A stretch of DNA of 64,000 nucleotides from Paenibacillus silvestris (GCF_009882985.1 NZ_WTUZ01000022.1:533065-597064); one strand, 5' to 3'; numbered from the stretch's first letter, positions 51,064 through 59,979 are shown. Notes: generated by a model from the sequence alone, not told the origin. Program-made: numbers and translations.

Positions 51064-51288
51064 ATGCCTTCTTTTGTAGGGATATTCAACATTATAAGGA
51101 ACGAAGGAAGCCTGGTGAACGGTGATACGTTAGTGATTGCTCCGACAAGTGCAGCCAAATCGTACTCCGGCAGCGGCGGCGGCATAACAGGAGACTTCGC
51201 CGTTTCTAATGTTCTATTTAGCGCGACGATATCACTGGATCCGGATGTTGTGGACGCTGGGGCTAATAAAGTAGCTACTGGGACGTAA
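51064..51288 (+). CDS. Spore germination protein, GerPA/GerPF family
   Basis: A 74-residue protein: MPSFVGIFNIIRNEGSLVNG at the start, then DTLVIAPTSAAKSYSGSG, GGITGDFAVSNVLFSATIS and DPDVVDAGANK. This is the GerPA/GerPF pattern. These small coat proteins help germinants cross the spore coat. Here it stands alone rather than in a gerPABCDEF operon, so it may be an extra copy. It lies 72 nt after the HAD gene and before a strong terminator. Confidence 0.87.
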   Translation: MPSFVGIFNIIRNEGSLVNGDTLVIAPTSAAKSYSGSGGGITGDFAVSNVLFSATISLDPDVVDAGANKVATGT

Positions 51289-51296
51289 ATGTATGG

Positions 51297-51341
51297 AAAA
51301 AAAGGCTCCAAGCTCGGGTGACGAGCTTGGAGCCTTTTTTG
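51297..51341 (+). terminator. Terminator after the GerPF-like gene
   Basis: AAAAAGGCTCCAAGCTC and GAGCTTGGAGCC form a perfect stem (GGCTCCAAGCTC/GAGCTTGGAGCC), followed by six T. Confidence 0.95.
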
Positions 51342-51422
51342 CGTTTAGGCGTTTGTTTCTCAGCGGCAATGATGAGAAGCACTTCCGCATGAGCGATCAT
51401 TTTTTCGCTCGCTCAGCTATCT

Positions 51423-51600
51423 GGGAACTACAAGCCGCTATATCGCAGAAAAGTCATAGATCCCACCTGTTGCGGGAACTACGATCCGTTATTTTTGGCA
51501 ATTTGGCCTGAATACCTGATAGGGAGGACGAATAAGACCCTGTAGTTTCCCTTAGAGCGGCAAACAACTCGTTTTCCTTCTAATAAGGGACTCCAGTACC
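51423..51600. repeat. Intergenic 51-nt-period inverted repeat array, locus II (family A)
   Basis: Two forward units, GGAACTACAAGCCGCTATAT at 51424 and GGAACTACGATCCGTTATTT at 51475, are exactly 51 nt apart. Two inverted units follow: CCTGTAGTTTCCC around 51542 and a degenerate CTCCAGTACC 51 nt further. In reverse complement the last reads GGTACTGGAGTCCCTTATTA, very close to the first unit of locus I (GGAACTACAGTCCCTTATTA). Confidence 0.75.
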
Positions 51601-51648
51601 GCACAACAAAGAAGCAGCCCTGTTTTCTCAAATTTAGGCAAAACGTTA

Positions 51649-51701
51649 TTGACAGGGCAAGGCCTCACTCATTAATATATGAATATATGCTCATATATTA
51701 A
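51649..51701 (+). promoter_or_regulatory. czcD promoter and ArsR/CzrA-type operator
   Basis: TTGACA (51649-51654) lies 18 nt before TAATAT (51673-51678). TTAATATATGA-ATATATGC-TCATATATTAA (51672-51701) is a perfect 11-bp inverted repeat covering the -10. ATATGA/TCATAT repeats of this kind are bound by SmtB/CzrA-type metal sensors. Such a sensor is encoded two genes downstream. Confidence 0.8.
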
Positions 51702-51767
51702 TTCGTTATGTATAAAGATACGGACAGCACGCCATTCTAGTGGCAGAGCGACGGGGGAGGGAATGTT

Positions 51768-52805
51768 ATGCATCAACATTCGTCAGATAAGAAATCTCAT
51801 TCTCATGAGGAGCATGCTTCTTGCAGCCACGAGGTCGGCGATGGGCACACGCATGCGCAGCATGCTGAGCACAACCACGCGCATCATGGACATCACCACG
51901 GGCATCATCATGGACATGGACACCACCATCATGGTCAAGGCGGAAACAAACAAGGTCTTCTGATTGCCCTTTGTATTACTGCAGGTATCATGGTATTAGA
52001 GTTTGTTGGAGGGCTATGGACGAATAGTTTGGCGCTGCTTTCGGATTCGGGCCACATGCTAAGTGACGCCGGGGCCCTGCTTCTGAGTTTGATAGCCCTA
52101 AGGTTCGCTGCAAAACCATCCTCGGCAAGCAAGTCCTTTGGCTTTCATCGCATTGAAATTTTAGCGGCGCTTTTTAACGCCGTCACCCTTTTTGTAATTG
52201 CCGGTTTCATTATTTGGGAAGCGATTGGACGGTTTCTTCAACCTCCGCCTGTAGCGAGCGGTTCCATGATGCTCATTGCTTGCATCGGGCTATTGGCTAA
52301 TCTGTTAAGCGCGTGGTCGCTTATGCGCAAAGGGGATGTACATGGCAACTTAAATCTGCGCAGCGCGTATTTGCATATTTTGGGTGATGCGCTAGGCTCT
52401 GTTGGGGCTATTGTTGCTGGTGCGGTTATGCTGATTTTTGGCTGGTACGCAGCAGATCCAATTATTAGTGTGATTGTGGCGTTGCTTATTTTGAGAGGTG
52501 CTTGGGCGGTTCTGAAATCCACGCTTCATATTTTGATGGAAGGGACGCCATCTGAAGTGTCATTCGGAGAGGTTAAGCAGGTGCTGGAGGGTATCGACGG
52601 AGTTATTAATGTCCATGATCTTCACATTTGGACGATTACTTCCGGGTTAGACGCCTTAAGCTGTCATTTGCTTATTGCTGATGATCAGGATAGCCAAACG
52701 ATTCTACAGCAAGCCATTCACAGGATTGAGGAACATTTTCATATTAGCCATTCAACGATCCAAATTGAAAATTCCACGAATACACATTCAGAGTTAAAAG
52801 TATAG
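51768..52805 (+). CDS. czcD: Cation diffusion facilitator, zinc/cobalt exporter CzcD
   Basis: A 345-residue CDF transporter with an unusually His-rich cytosolic N-terminus: 24 His in the first 57 residues, including HHHGHHHGHGHHHH. Six TM helices follow from about residue 65. The CDF metal sites are visible as LLSDSGHMLSDAG in TM2 (HxxxD-type) and YLHILGDALGSVGA in TM5. A C-terminal cytosolic domain holds the final His-rich metal residues (VHDLHIWTITSG). It exports Zn2+, and probably Co2+ or Cd2+, in exchange for protons. A metal-sensing ArsR gene follows 24 nt downstream, and a matching operator lies upstream. Confidence 0.95.
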   Translation: MHQHSSDKKSHSHEEHASCSHEVGDGHTHAQHAEHNHAHHGHHHGHHHGHGHHHHGQGGNKQGLLIALCITAGIMVLEFVGGLWTNSLALLSDSGHMLSDAGALLLSLIALRFAAKPSSASKSFGFHRIEILAALFNAVTLFVIAGFIIWEAIGRFLQPPPVASGSMMLIACIGLLANLLSAWSLMRKGDVHGNLNLRSAYLHILGDALGSVGAIVAGAVMLIFGWYAADPIISVIVALLILRGAWAVLKSTLHILMEGTPSEVSFGEVKQVLEGIDGVINVHDLHIWTITSGLDALSCHLLIADDQDSQTILQQAIHRIEEHFHISHSTIQIENSTNTHSELKV

Positions 52806-52829
52806 TTTGTAGGTTGGAGGGAGATTTTT

Positions 52830-53195
52830 ATGATGGAAAAAGCCGTGTTGGATACTTGCGATGAGGCCTGTACAGGTACGGGAGCTGTCAAGGAGGGGCT
52901 TGAGCTTCCTATGACCGACGATCTGGCGGTGGGAGTTGCGGATATATTCAAAGCTTTGGGGGACCCAACGAGGGTTAAAATCATTTTCTTACTCTTGAAG
53001 CAGGAGCTCTGCGTACATGATCTCTCGACACTGCTATCGATGGGGCAGTCAGCGGTTTCTCACCAGCTGCGTTATTTGCGGGATGTGCATATTGTTAAGC
53101 GTAGAAAAGTAGGGAAAACCGTTTTTTATTCCCTGGATGATGATCATATTGAGCAAATTTTTGTGCAAACACTAGGACATCTGCAGCATATGTAA
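52830..53195 (+). CDS. czrA: ArsR/SmtB family metal-sensing repressor (CzrA-like)
   Basis: A 121-residue repressor with a winged helix-turn-helix: IFKALGDPTRVKIIFLLLKQ, then ELCVHDLSTLLSMGQSAVSHQLRYLRD and the wing VGKTVFYSL. The ELCVHDL motif is the alpha3 metal-site box. The C-terminal helix DDHIEQIFVQTLGHLQHM has the His/Asp spacing of the alpha5 zinc site of SmtB/CzrA. Zinc binding would release it from the palindrome at 51672-51701 and allow czcD expression. The acidic, Cys-containing N-terminus (CDEACTG) could add a further metal site. GGAGGG lies ahead of the ATG. Confidence 0.93.
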   Translation: MMEKAVLDTCDEACTGTGAVKEGLELPMTDDLAVGVADIFKALGDPTRVKIIFLLLKQELCVHDLSTLLSMGQSAVSHQLRYLRDVHIVKRRKVGKTVFYSLDDDHIEQIFVQTLGHLQHM

Positions 53196-53240
53196 ATCGG
53201 AAGCTTCTACAGCTTGGTGCTGTTGCTTCCGAACGCGAGA

Positions 53241-54374
53241 TTAATCAGTTTCATTTGAATCATCGCTTGAAGGTAGTTCTGCTTTTCGGGTATTTTGCCT
53301 TAACATCCAGACGGCGTACTCGAGAGGTCGTGAAACCGCCTTCTGATAAGTAGCGATTTCGCCAATCTTACGAAATACTTCCCGAGAAGGCTTGGGATTG
53401 ACTTCAAGCAGCCAAACATTTCCCTTCGGATCTACGGCGATATCCATGCCTAACTCACACAGCTTGCCGAATTTGGTTTCTAGAAAGTCTGCCAACTTAT
53501 AAGCGAAGTTGTTCATTTCTTTCTTGATCGTTTCCGTTTTCTCAGGTGAAGCAAAACGATACGCTAACAGCTTATCTTGCGAAACCGCGCTTCCGCCACC
53601 GTGAAGGTTCGAGGTGATGCTGCGGTGAGGACCGATGCGGCCCGCACAGCCGGTCACTTCCCATTCACCGCGGCCATTTTTTTGAATCAGCAAGCGGTAA
53701 TCATGCACACGGCCGTCCTTCAGCGTAAGCTGTATTCCTTGTTGAACCACATAGTCCGGACTCAGCTTTAGCGTATGCAGCTTGATCGACAGCTGTTTCT
53801 CGCTTGCACGAAAAGGGGCGATGATGGTTCTTTGCTGATTCCTTCCTTGTAACAGAAACAGATCAGGACCCAGCTGCTCAATGCGCAGGATGCCTCTTCC
53901 ACCTGTACCGTTTTTCGGTTTGACGTAGACGAGTGTATGTTTCTTAATGAATTTCAATAGTTCTTGCACAGAGCTGAACCGCACCGTAACTGGCAGGAAA
54001 GGGCGGATGCCTTCATTTTCAGAGAGAATCTGATGCATTGACCATTTGTTGGCTAACGGTCTGCTCAGGAAAATCAGCTTCGCATGCCGATTGCGGAATG
54101 CTTTGAGCATTTGGTAATTCGCGGCTGCTTTATAGCGACAGCGGTCATAAATGACCGGCGGCATCGATGTGCGGCGGCGAATCCATTTGCCTAGTGAAGC
54201 ATCATAGGTTAATGACCTCACCGAGTTATCAGCTTCCACATCGGTCGGAGAGAAGACTTCGACTTGAACCCCCATTTTTTTACCTTCTTTACTTAGCCTT
54301 TGAAAGTAAGAGAGTTCTTCAAGCCTGGATTTGCTTAAATAAATAGCGAGTACGCCAAGTCGTTGTGAAGACAA
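53241..54374 (-). CDS. YheC/YheD-like ATP-grasp protein, short type (copy 1)
   Basis: A 377-residue protein of the YheC/YheD family, whose members are found in spore-formers and linked to the spore coat in B. subtilis. The N-terminal part carries SMPPVIYDRCRYKAAANYQ, the VIYDR/N motif shared by all five copies. The ATP-grasp core follows: LVYVKPKNGTGGRGILRIE (nucleotide lysine and glycine loop), YVVQQGI, VHDYRLLIQKNGRGEWEVTG, SNLHGGGSA and ELGMDIAVDPKGNVWLLEVNPKPS (metal-binding D..E.N). TTG start behind GGTGAT. It is last in the minus-strand array. Confidence 0.9.
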   Translation of the reverse strand: MSSQRLGVLAIYLSKSRLEELSYFQRLSKEGKKMGVQVEVFSPTDVEADNSVRSLTYDASLGKWIRRRTSMPPVIYDRCRYKAAANYQMLKAFRNRHAKLIFLSRPLANKWSMHQILSENEGIRPFLPVTVRFSSVQELLKFIKKHTLVYVKPKNGTGGRGILRIEQLGPDLFLLQGRNQQRTIIAPFRASEKQLSIKLHTLKLSPDYVVQQGIQLTLKDGRVHDYRLLIQKNGRGEWEVTGCAGRIGPHRSITSNLHGGGSAVSQDKLLAYRFASPEKTETIKKEMNNFAYKLADFLETKFGKLCELGMDIAVDPKGNVWLLEVNPKPSREVFRKIGEIATYQKAVSRPLEYAVWMLRQNTRKAELPSSDDSNETD

Positions 54375-54380
54375 GCATAA

Positions 54381-55508
54381 TCACCTTCTTCTTCCATGAT
54401 TAATTAAGTAAAGGCTGTAGCGAATAATGCGTTCAAGTGATTTTTTGCGTATTTTTGGTTCGTCGAATTTCATTGGTTTGGAGTTCGCTTCGAAGAACCA
54501 GATATGACCTCCAACATCGACTCCGATATCCATCGACATTTCACCCAGCTGATTGCCGGATGATTTTTCGATTTGGTTCGCGAGTGTTACGACAGCTGTT
54601 TCAACCCGTTTTAATATGCTTTTTGCTTCCTTGGGTCCAAAGCCCTGTGAAAGGAGTTTGAGCGGATCGTCGATTGAACCGCCACGGGGAACATGCGTCG
54701 TGATGCTGGCTTTACCCGCTACACGTGCGCCTACACCTGACACGCTCCATTCTCCATTGGCTGTTTTCTGAATGAGAGCTCGTAAATCATAAGCTCGCTG
54801 TTTGTACCTAGCCAGAGCAATGCCCTGCTGAACAATGTACTCGTTGGAGCCGCGGTGCCGATTCCATTCGTTCCATAGTTCTGAGGTGGAATTGTGGACG
54901 CTGTACGTCATTTGCCTGTCAACCTGGCGGCTTAATCGGTACTGGGTTTGCGTGCTTTTCGTTGTAATTCGGTCAATGCGCATAATCCCTTTTCCCGCTT
55001 TACCCTTCACCGGTTTCAAATATAGCACGGCGTGTTTGCGTAAAAGCGAAGACAGATCATCAGCCGAGCTTAGTTGTTTGGTATCGGGCATATAGGGCTT
55101 GCTATCCTTAGCGCCATTAAGCCAGCTGAACAAGGTCCATTTGTTAAAGAAGGAAGAATTGAATAAATGAACACTGGAACTGCGATTGCAAGCTTGAATG
55201 GTTTGTTGAACTTCAGGCTTCATTTCCATTTTGCGGTAAGGAATCCGATTGTAGACGACTTGAGGAGCGGGAACGAGTTCCCTGCTCCATTTCTTCGTTT
55301 GGTTGTTGTAGCGATAGCCGTAGATGTCATTGCCTGATAGGTTGAAATCCTTGGTTGTCACGACGTAAACATCAACCCCAAGCCGCTCACCTGTCTGAAT
55401 AAGATCAAGGAAATTGTGCAAATTACCGCGAAATACTCGATTGCTATCTTTAACAGTGAGAATTGCAAGCCTCGGATTCTGCTCTTTATTGTGTAGGAAG
55501 AAAGCCAT
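54381..55508 (-). CDS. YheC/YheD-like ATP-grasp protein, short type (copy 2)
   Basis: A 375-residue paralogue of its neighbours. Shared motifs are VPAPQVVYNRIPYR, LYLKPVKGKAGKGIMRID, YIVQQGIALAR, AYDLRALIQKTANGEWSVSG, THVPRGGSI and EMSMDIGVDVGGHIWFFEAN followed by SKP. It has a normal-looking core but slightly divergent metal-site surroundings (MSMDIGVD rather than LGIDLGID). Its ATG overlaps the stop of the copy upstream, and 6 nt separate it from copy 1, so the three left-hand copies are co-translated. Confidence 0.9.
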   Translation of the reverse strand: MAFFLHNKEQNPRLAILTVKDSNRVFRGNLHNFLDLIQTGERLGVDVYVVTTKDFNLSGNDIYGYRYNNQTKKWSRELVPAPQVVYNRIPYRKMEMKPEVQQTIQACNRSSSVHLFNSSFFNKWTLFSWLNGAKDSKPYMPDTKQLSSADDLSSLLRKHAVLYLKPVKGKAGKGIMRIDRITTKSTQTQYRLSRQVDRQMTYSVHNSTSELWNEWNRHRGSNEYIVQQGIALARYKQRAYDLRALIQKTANGEWSVSGVGARVAGKASITTHVPRGGSIDDPLKLLSQGFGPKEAKSILKRVETAVVTLANQIEKSSGNQLGEMSMDIGVDVGGHIWFFEANSKPMKFDEPKIRKKSLERIIRYSLYLINHGRRR

Positions 55509-56872
55509 TAATTTTCCCTCCTAGGGCGGAATCGACTTAAGTAGAGGCAGTGCTCATAAATATTTTGTAGAGTAGCGAGGTCTCCTTCTTTCAATGACGG
55601 GTGCTTGAAGATCGATCTACCTGGCTTGGCATTGGCTTCGAACATCCAAATTTTCTCATTTTGATCGATCCCAATATCGAATCCGAGCTCTCCGAGCAAG
55701 TGGTTATAATTATTTTCGATGCCTTCCGCAAGCTTGATCGCCGTTTCTTTGGCATTGGTGAGCACTTGCTCCGCACGGGTGCCGTAGATCTGACGGAGCA
55801 CCTGCTCCGGCGTCATTAATTGACCACCGTTGCGGATATGGGTGGTTACGCTGCCCTTGCCGGATTTCTTAGCCCCTATGGCGGCGACAACCCAGTTATT
55901 GCTGCCGTTCTTCGTCAGGTGGAAGCGGAAGTCAATGGGACAATTGTCAATTTCAATGAGGCGGATGCCTTGCTGCGCTACGTAATTGGAGAGACGACCC
56001 CGCCCGGTCCCGAGCATTTGCATGAGCCCTTCGAACTTTCCATAACGGATGAGTACGTTTTTGCCGCCTTTGCGGTAGCGAACAAAATAACCGCGTTTCG
56101 GGTTATAGGTCACCCGGAAAATACCGATGCCCAAGCTGCCCGCCGTTGGTTTCAAATAAATGAATTTATGCTTGTCGAGCATTTCTTTAATTTGATCAGC
56201 AGATGGATTAATCCGGGACTCTGGAACGAATTTGTAGGCATCATCGCCAGCTAACATTTTGTAGACATCCCACTTGTCAAAGAAGCTCCAGTTAAACAGC
56301 GGTACTCCTCTGCGTACAAAACGATCCTTAAAGCCCTCCATGCCGGCAGACTTCTCAGCTATACGGCTGGAGAGGCGGTTATAGACGACATCTGGCAGCG
56401 GAAAGGTTTTGCGAATCCAGCCTCCGCCTTCTTTGGGAATGATACCGGTAACGGTTTCCTGTACCCAGTTGACCCCTTTCGGGCTGAAAGCGAAAATAAA
56501 GGACTTGCTTGAACCTGTATTTAAAACCTGACGGATGAATCCGGTCTTTGTACCAAAGGGAGAAGAACCTCCTACAATATTCGTTAAAACGCCGATGAGC
56601 GGGCCGATGCGCAGTTCTTTATTACTCGCGCTCGCGACCATAACACTCCCCGAACGAGGAATACGCAGAGAAGCCATCAAAGAAAGCGGAATGTACATAT
56701 GCTGGCCACTTTTCTTAATCAGACGGATCGGTAGGGTGGCTGTTTTGCTGCCGACCTTTACAGTAATCGATTTGTTACCGGTTAACCGTAAAGCTTTGAC
56801 GAGTTCACTTGTTAAGTAGACCGATCTATCTGTTCGTTGTACGGCGTGGAGCATACACGTTGTCAAACTCAT
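55508..56872 (-). CDS. YheC/YheD-like ATP-grasp protein, long type (copy 3)
   Basis: A 454-residue long-form paralogue. About 110 N-terminal residues precede the ATP-grasp part and look like a small beta-barrel (VYLTSELVKALRL, SITVKVGSKTATLPIRLI, LRIGPLIGVLTN). The core then shows PDVVYNRLSSRIAEKS, IYLKPTAGSLGIGIFRV, YVAQQGIRLIE, DFRFHLTKNGSNNW, THIRNGGQL and ELGFDIGIDQNEKIWMFEAN. Its length matches B. subtilis YheD (about 453). AGGAGGG precedes the ATG. Confidence 0.9.
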   Translation of the reverse strand: MSLTTCMLHAVQRTDRSVYLTSELVKALRLTGNKSITVKVGSKTATLPIRLIKKSGQHMYIPLSLMASLRIPRSGSVMVASASNKELRIGPLIGVLTNIVGGSSPFGTKTGFIRQVLNTGSSKSFIFAFSPKGVNWVQETVTGIIPKEGGGWIRKTFPLPDVVYNRLSSRIAEKSAGMEGFKDRFVRRGVPLFNWSFFDKWDVYKMLAGDDAYKFVPESRINPSADQIKEMLDKHKFIYLKPTAGSLGIGIFRVTYNPKRGYFVRYRKGGKNVLIRYGKFEGLMQMLGTGRGRLSNYVAQQGIRLIEIDNCPIDFRFHLTKNGSNNWVVAAIGAKKSGKGSVTTHIRNGGQLMTPEQVLRQIYGTRAEQVLTNAKETAIKLAEGIENNYNHLLGELGFDIGIDQNEKIWMFEANAKPGRSIFKHPSLKEGDLATLQNIYEHCLYLSRFRPRREN

Positions 56873-56919
56873 TAGGTTACCCTCCTAAACTTGTTGCCCT
56901 ACGGGGCTTCCGTGTCAAA

Positions 56920-56944
56920 GTAGACAGACATAACTTCTGCCTAC
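56920..56944 (-). other. Hairpin between copies 3 and 4 of the ATP-grasp array
   Basis: GTAGGCAGA and TCTGTCTAC (minus strand) can pair over nine positions with one G-T, but no T run follows. It divides the array into a left trio and a right pair and might be an RNA-processing site or part of an internal promoter region. Confidence 0.35.
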
Positions 56945-56969
56945 CCGGGCACTTACCAGCAATCCAAGC

Positions 56970-58097
56970 TTAACTCAGCTTTTTGTGCAGCAAATATCCA
57001 GCATAATAAATAGGGTTAGCAATGGATTTCAACCGTGCTTTCTCGTTGCGCATGCGCGCAAAAATCGTTCTTCCAGGCTTGGAGTTCACTTCGAGTATCC
57101 AGACACGCCCCCAGGTATCGATCCCAAGATCAATACCGAGCTCAGCTAATCGTCCGTGATGAGTCTCTAGAAGTGGGGGGATTCGATTCGAGAGCATGGA
57201 TAATGTTGATATAAGCTCACTAGCCTTGGCATCGCCGAATTCCTTTGTAAGAAAGGCGGAAACCTCTTCAGCGCTGCCTCCACCATGTAGATTGGAGGTT
57301 ACACTGCCGGGTTTGCCCACACGAACTGCCATGCCGGTGCTTTCCCATATGCCGGAGCCATTTTTTTGGACGAGAGAGCGTATGTCGTAAGCCATTCCTT
57401 CTGAGGAATGCAGGTGCAGATATTCTTGCATCAGATACGGCCTGGTGCCGATACAGCTTCGCAGCCATTGCCAGCAGGAATAGAAATCACTAAATTGGTG
57501 ATCGACGAGCCCATTATGAGCATTGCGACCTTTGATATGATAAGCGCTTGTTCCGTCTACTGCGTTTACTTTGTGAAGATGCAAGGCACCTTTTCCTTGA
57601 CTGCCGCCCTGCGGTTTAAGGAATGCATCGTCTCTTGTCTGAAGCCAATTTCTAAGGATATTGCCGCTTGTAAGTAAGTTTGTTTCAGGCAAGTAACGGC
57701 TGATTGTGCTATCTTTTTGTAATATTTGATCGACTTCCCATTTTCCGCGCAGCCCGTAACCAAGAAAGCGGATAAAAGGTGTTTCACGCAGCTTTTTCAC
57801 ATGGTACTGATACTGTTCATAGCTGCGCTTGCTGCTAAAGAAACATCGGTCATAAATCAGGGAGGGCAGTGGAACGAGTTTGGCCACCCACTCTTTCGTT
57901 TCCGTCAAGTAGGTGTAACCCCGCACCGTTTGCCCTTTCCAATCGATGCGATTCGGTGAGAACACGACGACGTCCAGACCTTCACGGGCGCCATAATAAG
58001 TCAGATGCTTATAAAAGCCTGAACTAGCAAACGGCAGCTCCCGTTTCAACTCTGTGACCATAATCCCAAGCAAGGGACGTTTGGTGCTTAATCGCAT
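56970..58097 (-). CDS. YheC/YheD-like ATP-grasp protein, short type (copy 4)
   Basis: A 375-residue short-form paralogue. Motifs are LVPLPSLIYDRCFFSSKR, AFLKPQGGSQGKGALHLH, YLMQEYLHLHSSEGMAYDI, RSLVQKNGSGIWESTG, SNLHGGGSAE and ELGIDLGIDTWGRVWILEVN followed by SKPGR. It opens MRLSTKRPLLGIMVTELKRE, with the GIMV strand near the start as in other short copies. GAGGTGG lies just before the ATG. It follows copy 5 with a 9-nt gap. Confidence 0.9.
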   Translation of the reverse strand: MRLSTKRPLLGIMVTELKRELPFASSGFYKHLTYYGAREGLDVVVFSPNRIDWKGQTVRGYTYLTETKEWVAKLVPLPSLIYDRCFFSSKRSYEQYQYHVKKLRETPFIRFLGYGLRGKWEVDQILQKDSTISRYLPETNLLTSGNILRNWLQTRDDAFLKPQGGSQGKGALHLHKVNAVDGTSAYHIKGRNAHNGLVDHQFSDFYSCWQWLRSCIGTRPYLMQEYLHLHSSEGMAYDIRSLVQKNGSGIWESTGMAVRVGKPGSVTSNLHGGGSAEEVSAFLTKEFGDAKASELISTLSMLSNRIPPLLETHHGRLAELGIDLGIDTWGRVWILEVNSKPGRTIFARMRNEKARLKSIANPIYYAGYLLHKKLS

Positions 58098-58106
58098 AGT
58101 TCCACC

Positions 58107-59483
58107 TCAAATCTTTGCTAAAAATTTGGCATACTGTACGAGTTGTTTCACGGAAGGTCTTATTTTCTTCTCATTGTTGAGTGGCGTGTTATCATCTTTG
58201 GATGGTTTGGAGTTGACTTCAAGCAGCCAAACCTTCCCCATTTTATCTACAGCAAGGTCAATGCCTAGCTCTCCAAAATGACTTGGGATTTGAGCTTCAA
58301 TCCCTTTGGCGATGTCGATAGAGGCCTTGCGTAAACGAGCCGTTACAGAGACACGAGTAGCGGAAGAAAATGGCGTTTTGGCAAGTGCGCCCACCACATT
58401 CGTCAGACTGCCGCCTCGGGCAAGGTTGGAGACGAAGTGCTGCGACCCGGCAATCCGGCCGACAATAGAAGTAATGGCCCACTCACCTTTGGCCCCACGT
58501 TGGACAAGTGAACGGAAATCAATCGATCTGCCGTCTGTTGTGATGAGATCAAGTCCTTGCTGCAGTTGATAACGCTGGGTCTTGAGCTTGCCGGATATCG
58601 CTTGGAAGACAGCAGAAAGCGATGGGAACGTTTGTTTGCGGACGCCAGTTAAATTCGTATAATGACACGTATAGACGTCACCGGGTTCTCGGCGAATACG
58701 GATTATTCCTTTTCCAAGGCTGCCGGTAATTGGTTTAAGGAAAAGTACGGGATGTCGAGAGGCCATAGATTTTAACATTTGATAATTTTTGAAGAGGTAG
58801 GATTCCGGTAAATAACCATGAAGGGAACTATCTTTGCGTAAAGCTTCGAACACTTCCGTTTTGTTCAAATATTTCTCATTGAAGACCTCTGTTCCATAAC
58901 GGGCCTTGGCATCTTTCAAAAATTGTTGAACATTCGGCAAGTTCTCATACTTGCGCGAAGTAAGTCGGTTGTAGATCACATTGGGGATCGGAAACGTTTT
59001 TTTGCTCCAGGAACCATTGGCATACGCATACGCGGAAATGGAACTGGCATTCGCTTGCATTTCACCAGGCGGGAAGAAGCAGACAACAGCCCCATAACGT
59101 TCACATGCATCCGTCATTTCTTTACAAAAAGCGGTAATAGCACCAAATGGGCGGTCGTGCGAACTTGAATAAACACGGCTGACCATCACGCCAATTAAAG
59201 GTCCAATCGACAAAGTGCCCACATTTTGCCTATAATGGATATTGAGCTGCGCCCCTTGATGGATACCGATCTTGGTAGCGAGGATAGGATTGAACCGTAA
59301 ACTATTCGATGTAGCAGCGGTGACGACCTTAACATCCTGTTTGGCAGAGCCGAAACGCAGGATCATCGATTGATTGGACGGAACTTTCCATCTTCTTGCA
59401 ATGGCTTCACTTAGAACAACGGTCCGATCATCCAAATAGATGCTGGTGCCTTGAATGGATATTCCGACTTTCGTCCTGGTCAA
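58107..59483 (-). CDS. YheC/YheD-like ATP-grasp protein, long type (copy 5)
   Basis: A 458-residue long-form paralogue and the first gene of the minus-strand array. It starts at TTG behind AGGAG. The N-terminal 110 residues form the extra barrel-like domain (VVLSEAIARRWKVPSNQSM, GTLSIGPLIGVMVSR). The ATP-grasp half shows IPNVIYNRLTSRKYEN, LFLKPITGSLGKGIIRI, YQLQQGLDLIT, DFRSLVQRGAKGEWAIT, SNLARGGSLT and ELGIDLAVDKMGKVWLLEVN followed by SKPS. It is divergent from the YlbF/YheA-like gene, echoing the yheA-yheD neighbourhood of B. subtilis. Confidence 0.9.
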   Translation of the reverse strand: MTRTKVGISIQGTSIYLDDRTVVLSEAIARRWKVPSNQSMILRFGSAKQDVKVVTAATSNSLRFNPILATKIGIHQGAQLNIHYRQNVGTLSIGPLIGVMVSRVYSSSHDRPFGAITAFCKEMTDACERYGAVVCFFPPGEMQANASSISAYAYANGSWSKKTFPIPNVIYNRLTSRKYENLPNVQQFLKDAKARYGTEVFNEKYLNKTEVFEALRKDSSLHGYLPESYLFKNYQMLKSMASRHPVLFLKPITGSLGKGIIRIRREPGDVYTCHYTNLTGVRKQTFPSLSAVFQAISGKLKTQRYQLQQGLDLITTDGRSIDFRSLVQRGAKGEWAITSIVGRIAGSQHFVSNLARGGSLTNVVGALAKTPFSSATRVSVTARLRKASIDIAKGIEAQIPSHFGELGIDLAVDKMGKVWLLEVNSKPSKDDNTPLNNEKKIRPSVKQLVQYAKFLAKI

Positions 59484-59643
59484 TAGCGAACACTCCTTCC
59501 AGCATCAAAAATGGCATTGCTGTTTAAGCAAAGTAAACTACTCCATCATATGAGGACATATATCCCTTGGTGCTTGGTATGTAGTCGAAACTGTTTGGGG
59601 GAAGAGCCCAACCGCATTTGGGTTAAATGAGGAGGTAATGGAA

Positions 59644-59979
59644 ATGAACGTACACGATAAAGCATACGAGCTGGCAAAAGCAATCAAGGAAAGCAGTGAA
59701 TATCAGGATATGCTGGAGATTCGCTCACGGATTAATGGGGATGCTTCTAGTAAAAACTTATTGGAAGATTTCCGTTTGCGCCAAAATGAACTTCAGCAGA
59801 AGATGGCTGGAGGCGAGATGCCCCCTCAAGAGGAAATGGAGCAATTGCAGAAGCTGTATGACGTACTGGCTCTGAACCCAGGAATTAGTCAGCTATTTGA
59901 TGCGGAGCGTCGGTTGTCTGTTGTATTGGAAGACGTACAGCGCATTATTGCAGAGCCGCTGCAAGCCATGATGAAGTAG
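59644..59979 (+). CDS. YlbF/YmcA family protein (YheA-like)
   Basis: A 111-residue, highly charged helical protein of the Com_YlbF (DUF964) family: VHDKAYELAKAIKESSEYQ, DFRLRQNELQQKMAGGE, EEMEQLQKLYDVLALNPGIS. B. subtilis relatives YlbF and YmcA affect competence, biofilm and RNase Y activity; YheA is the member encoded near yheCD. ATG 59644 is seven nt after GGAGGT; the ATG at 59638 is too close. The location next to the YheC/YheD array supports the YheA-like call. Confidence 0.87.
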   Translation: MNVHDKAYELAKAIKESSEYQDMLEIRSRINGDASSKNLLEDFRLRQNELQQKMAGGEMPPQEEMEQLQKLYDVLALNPGISQLFDAERRLSVVLEDVQRIIAEPLQAMMK

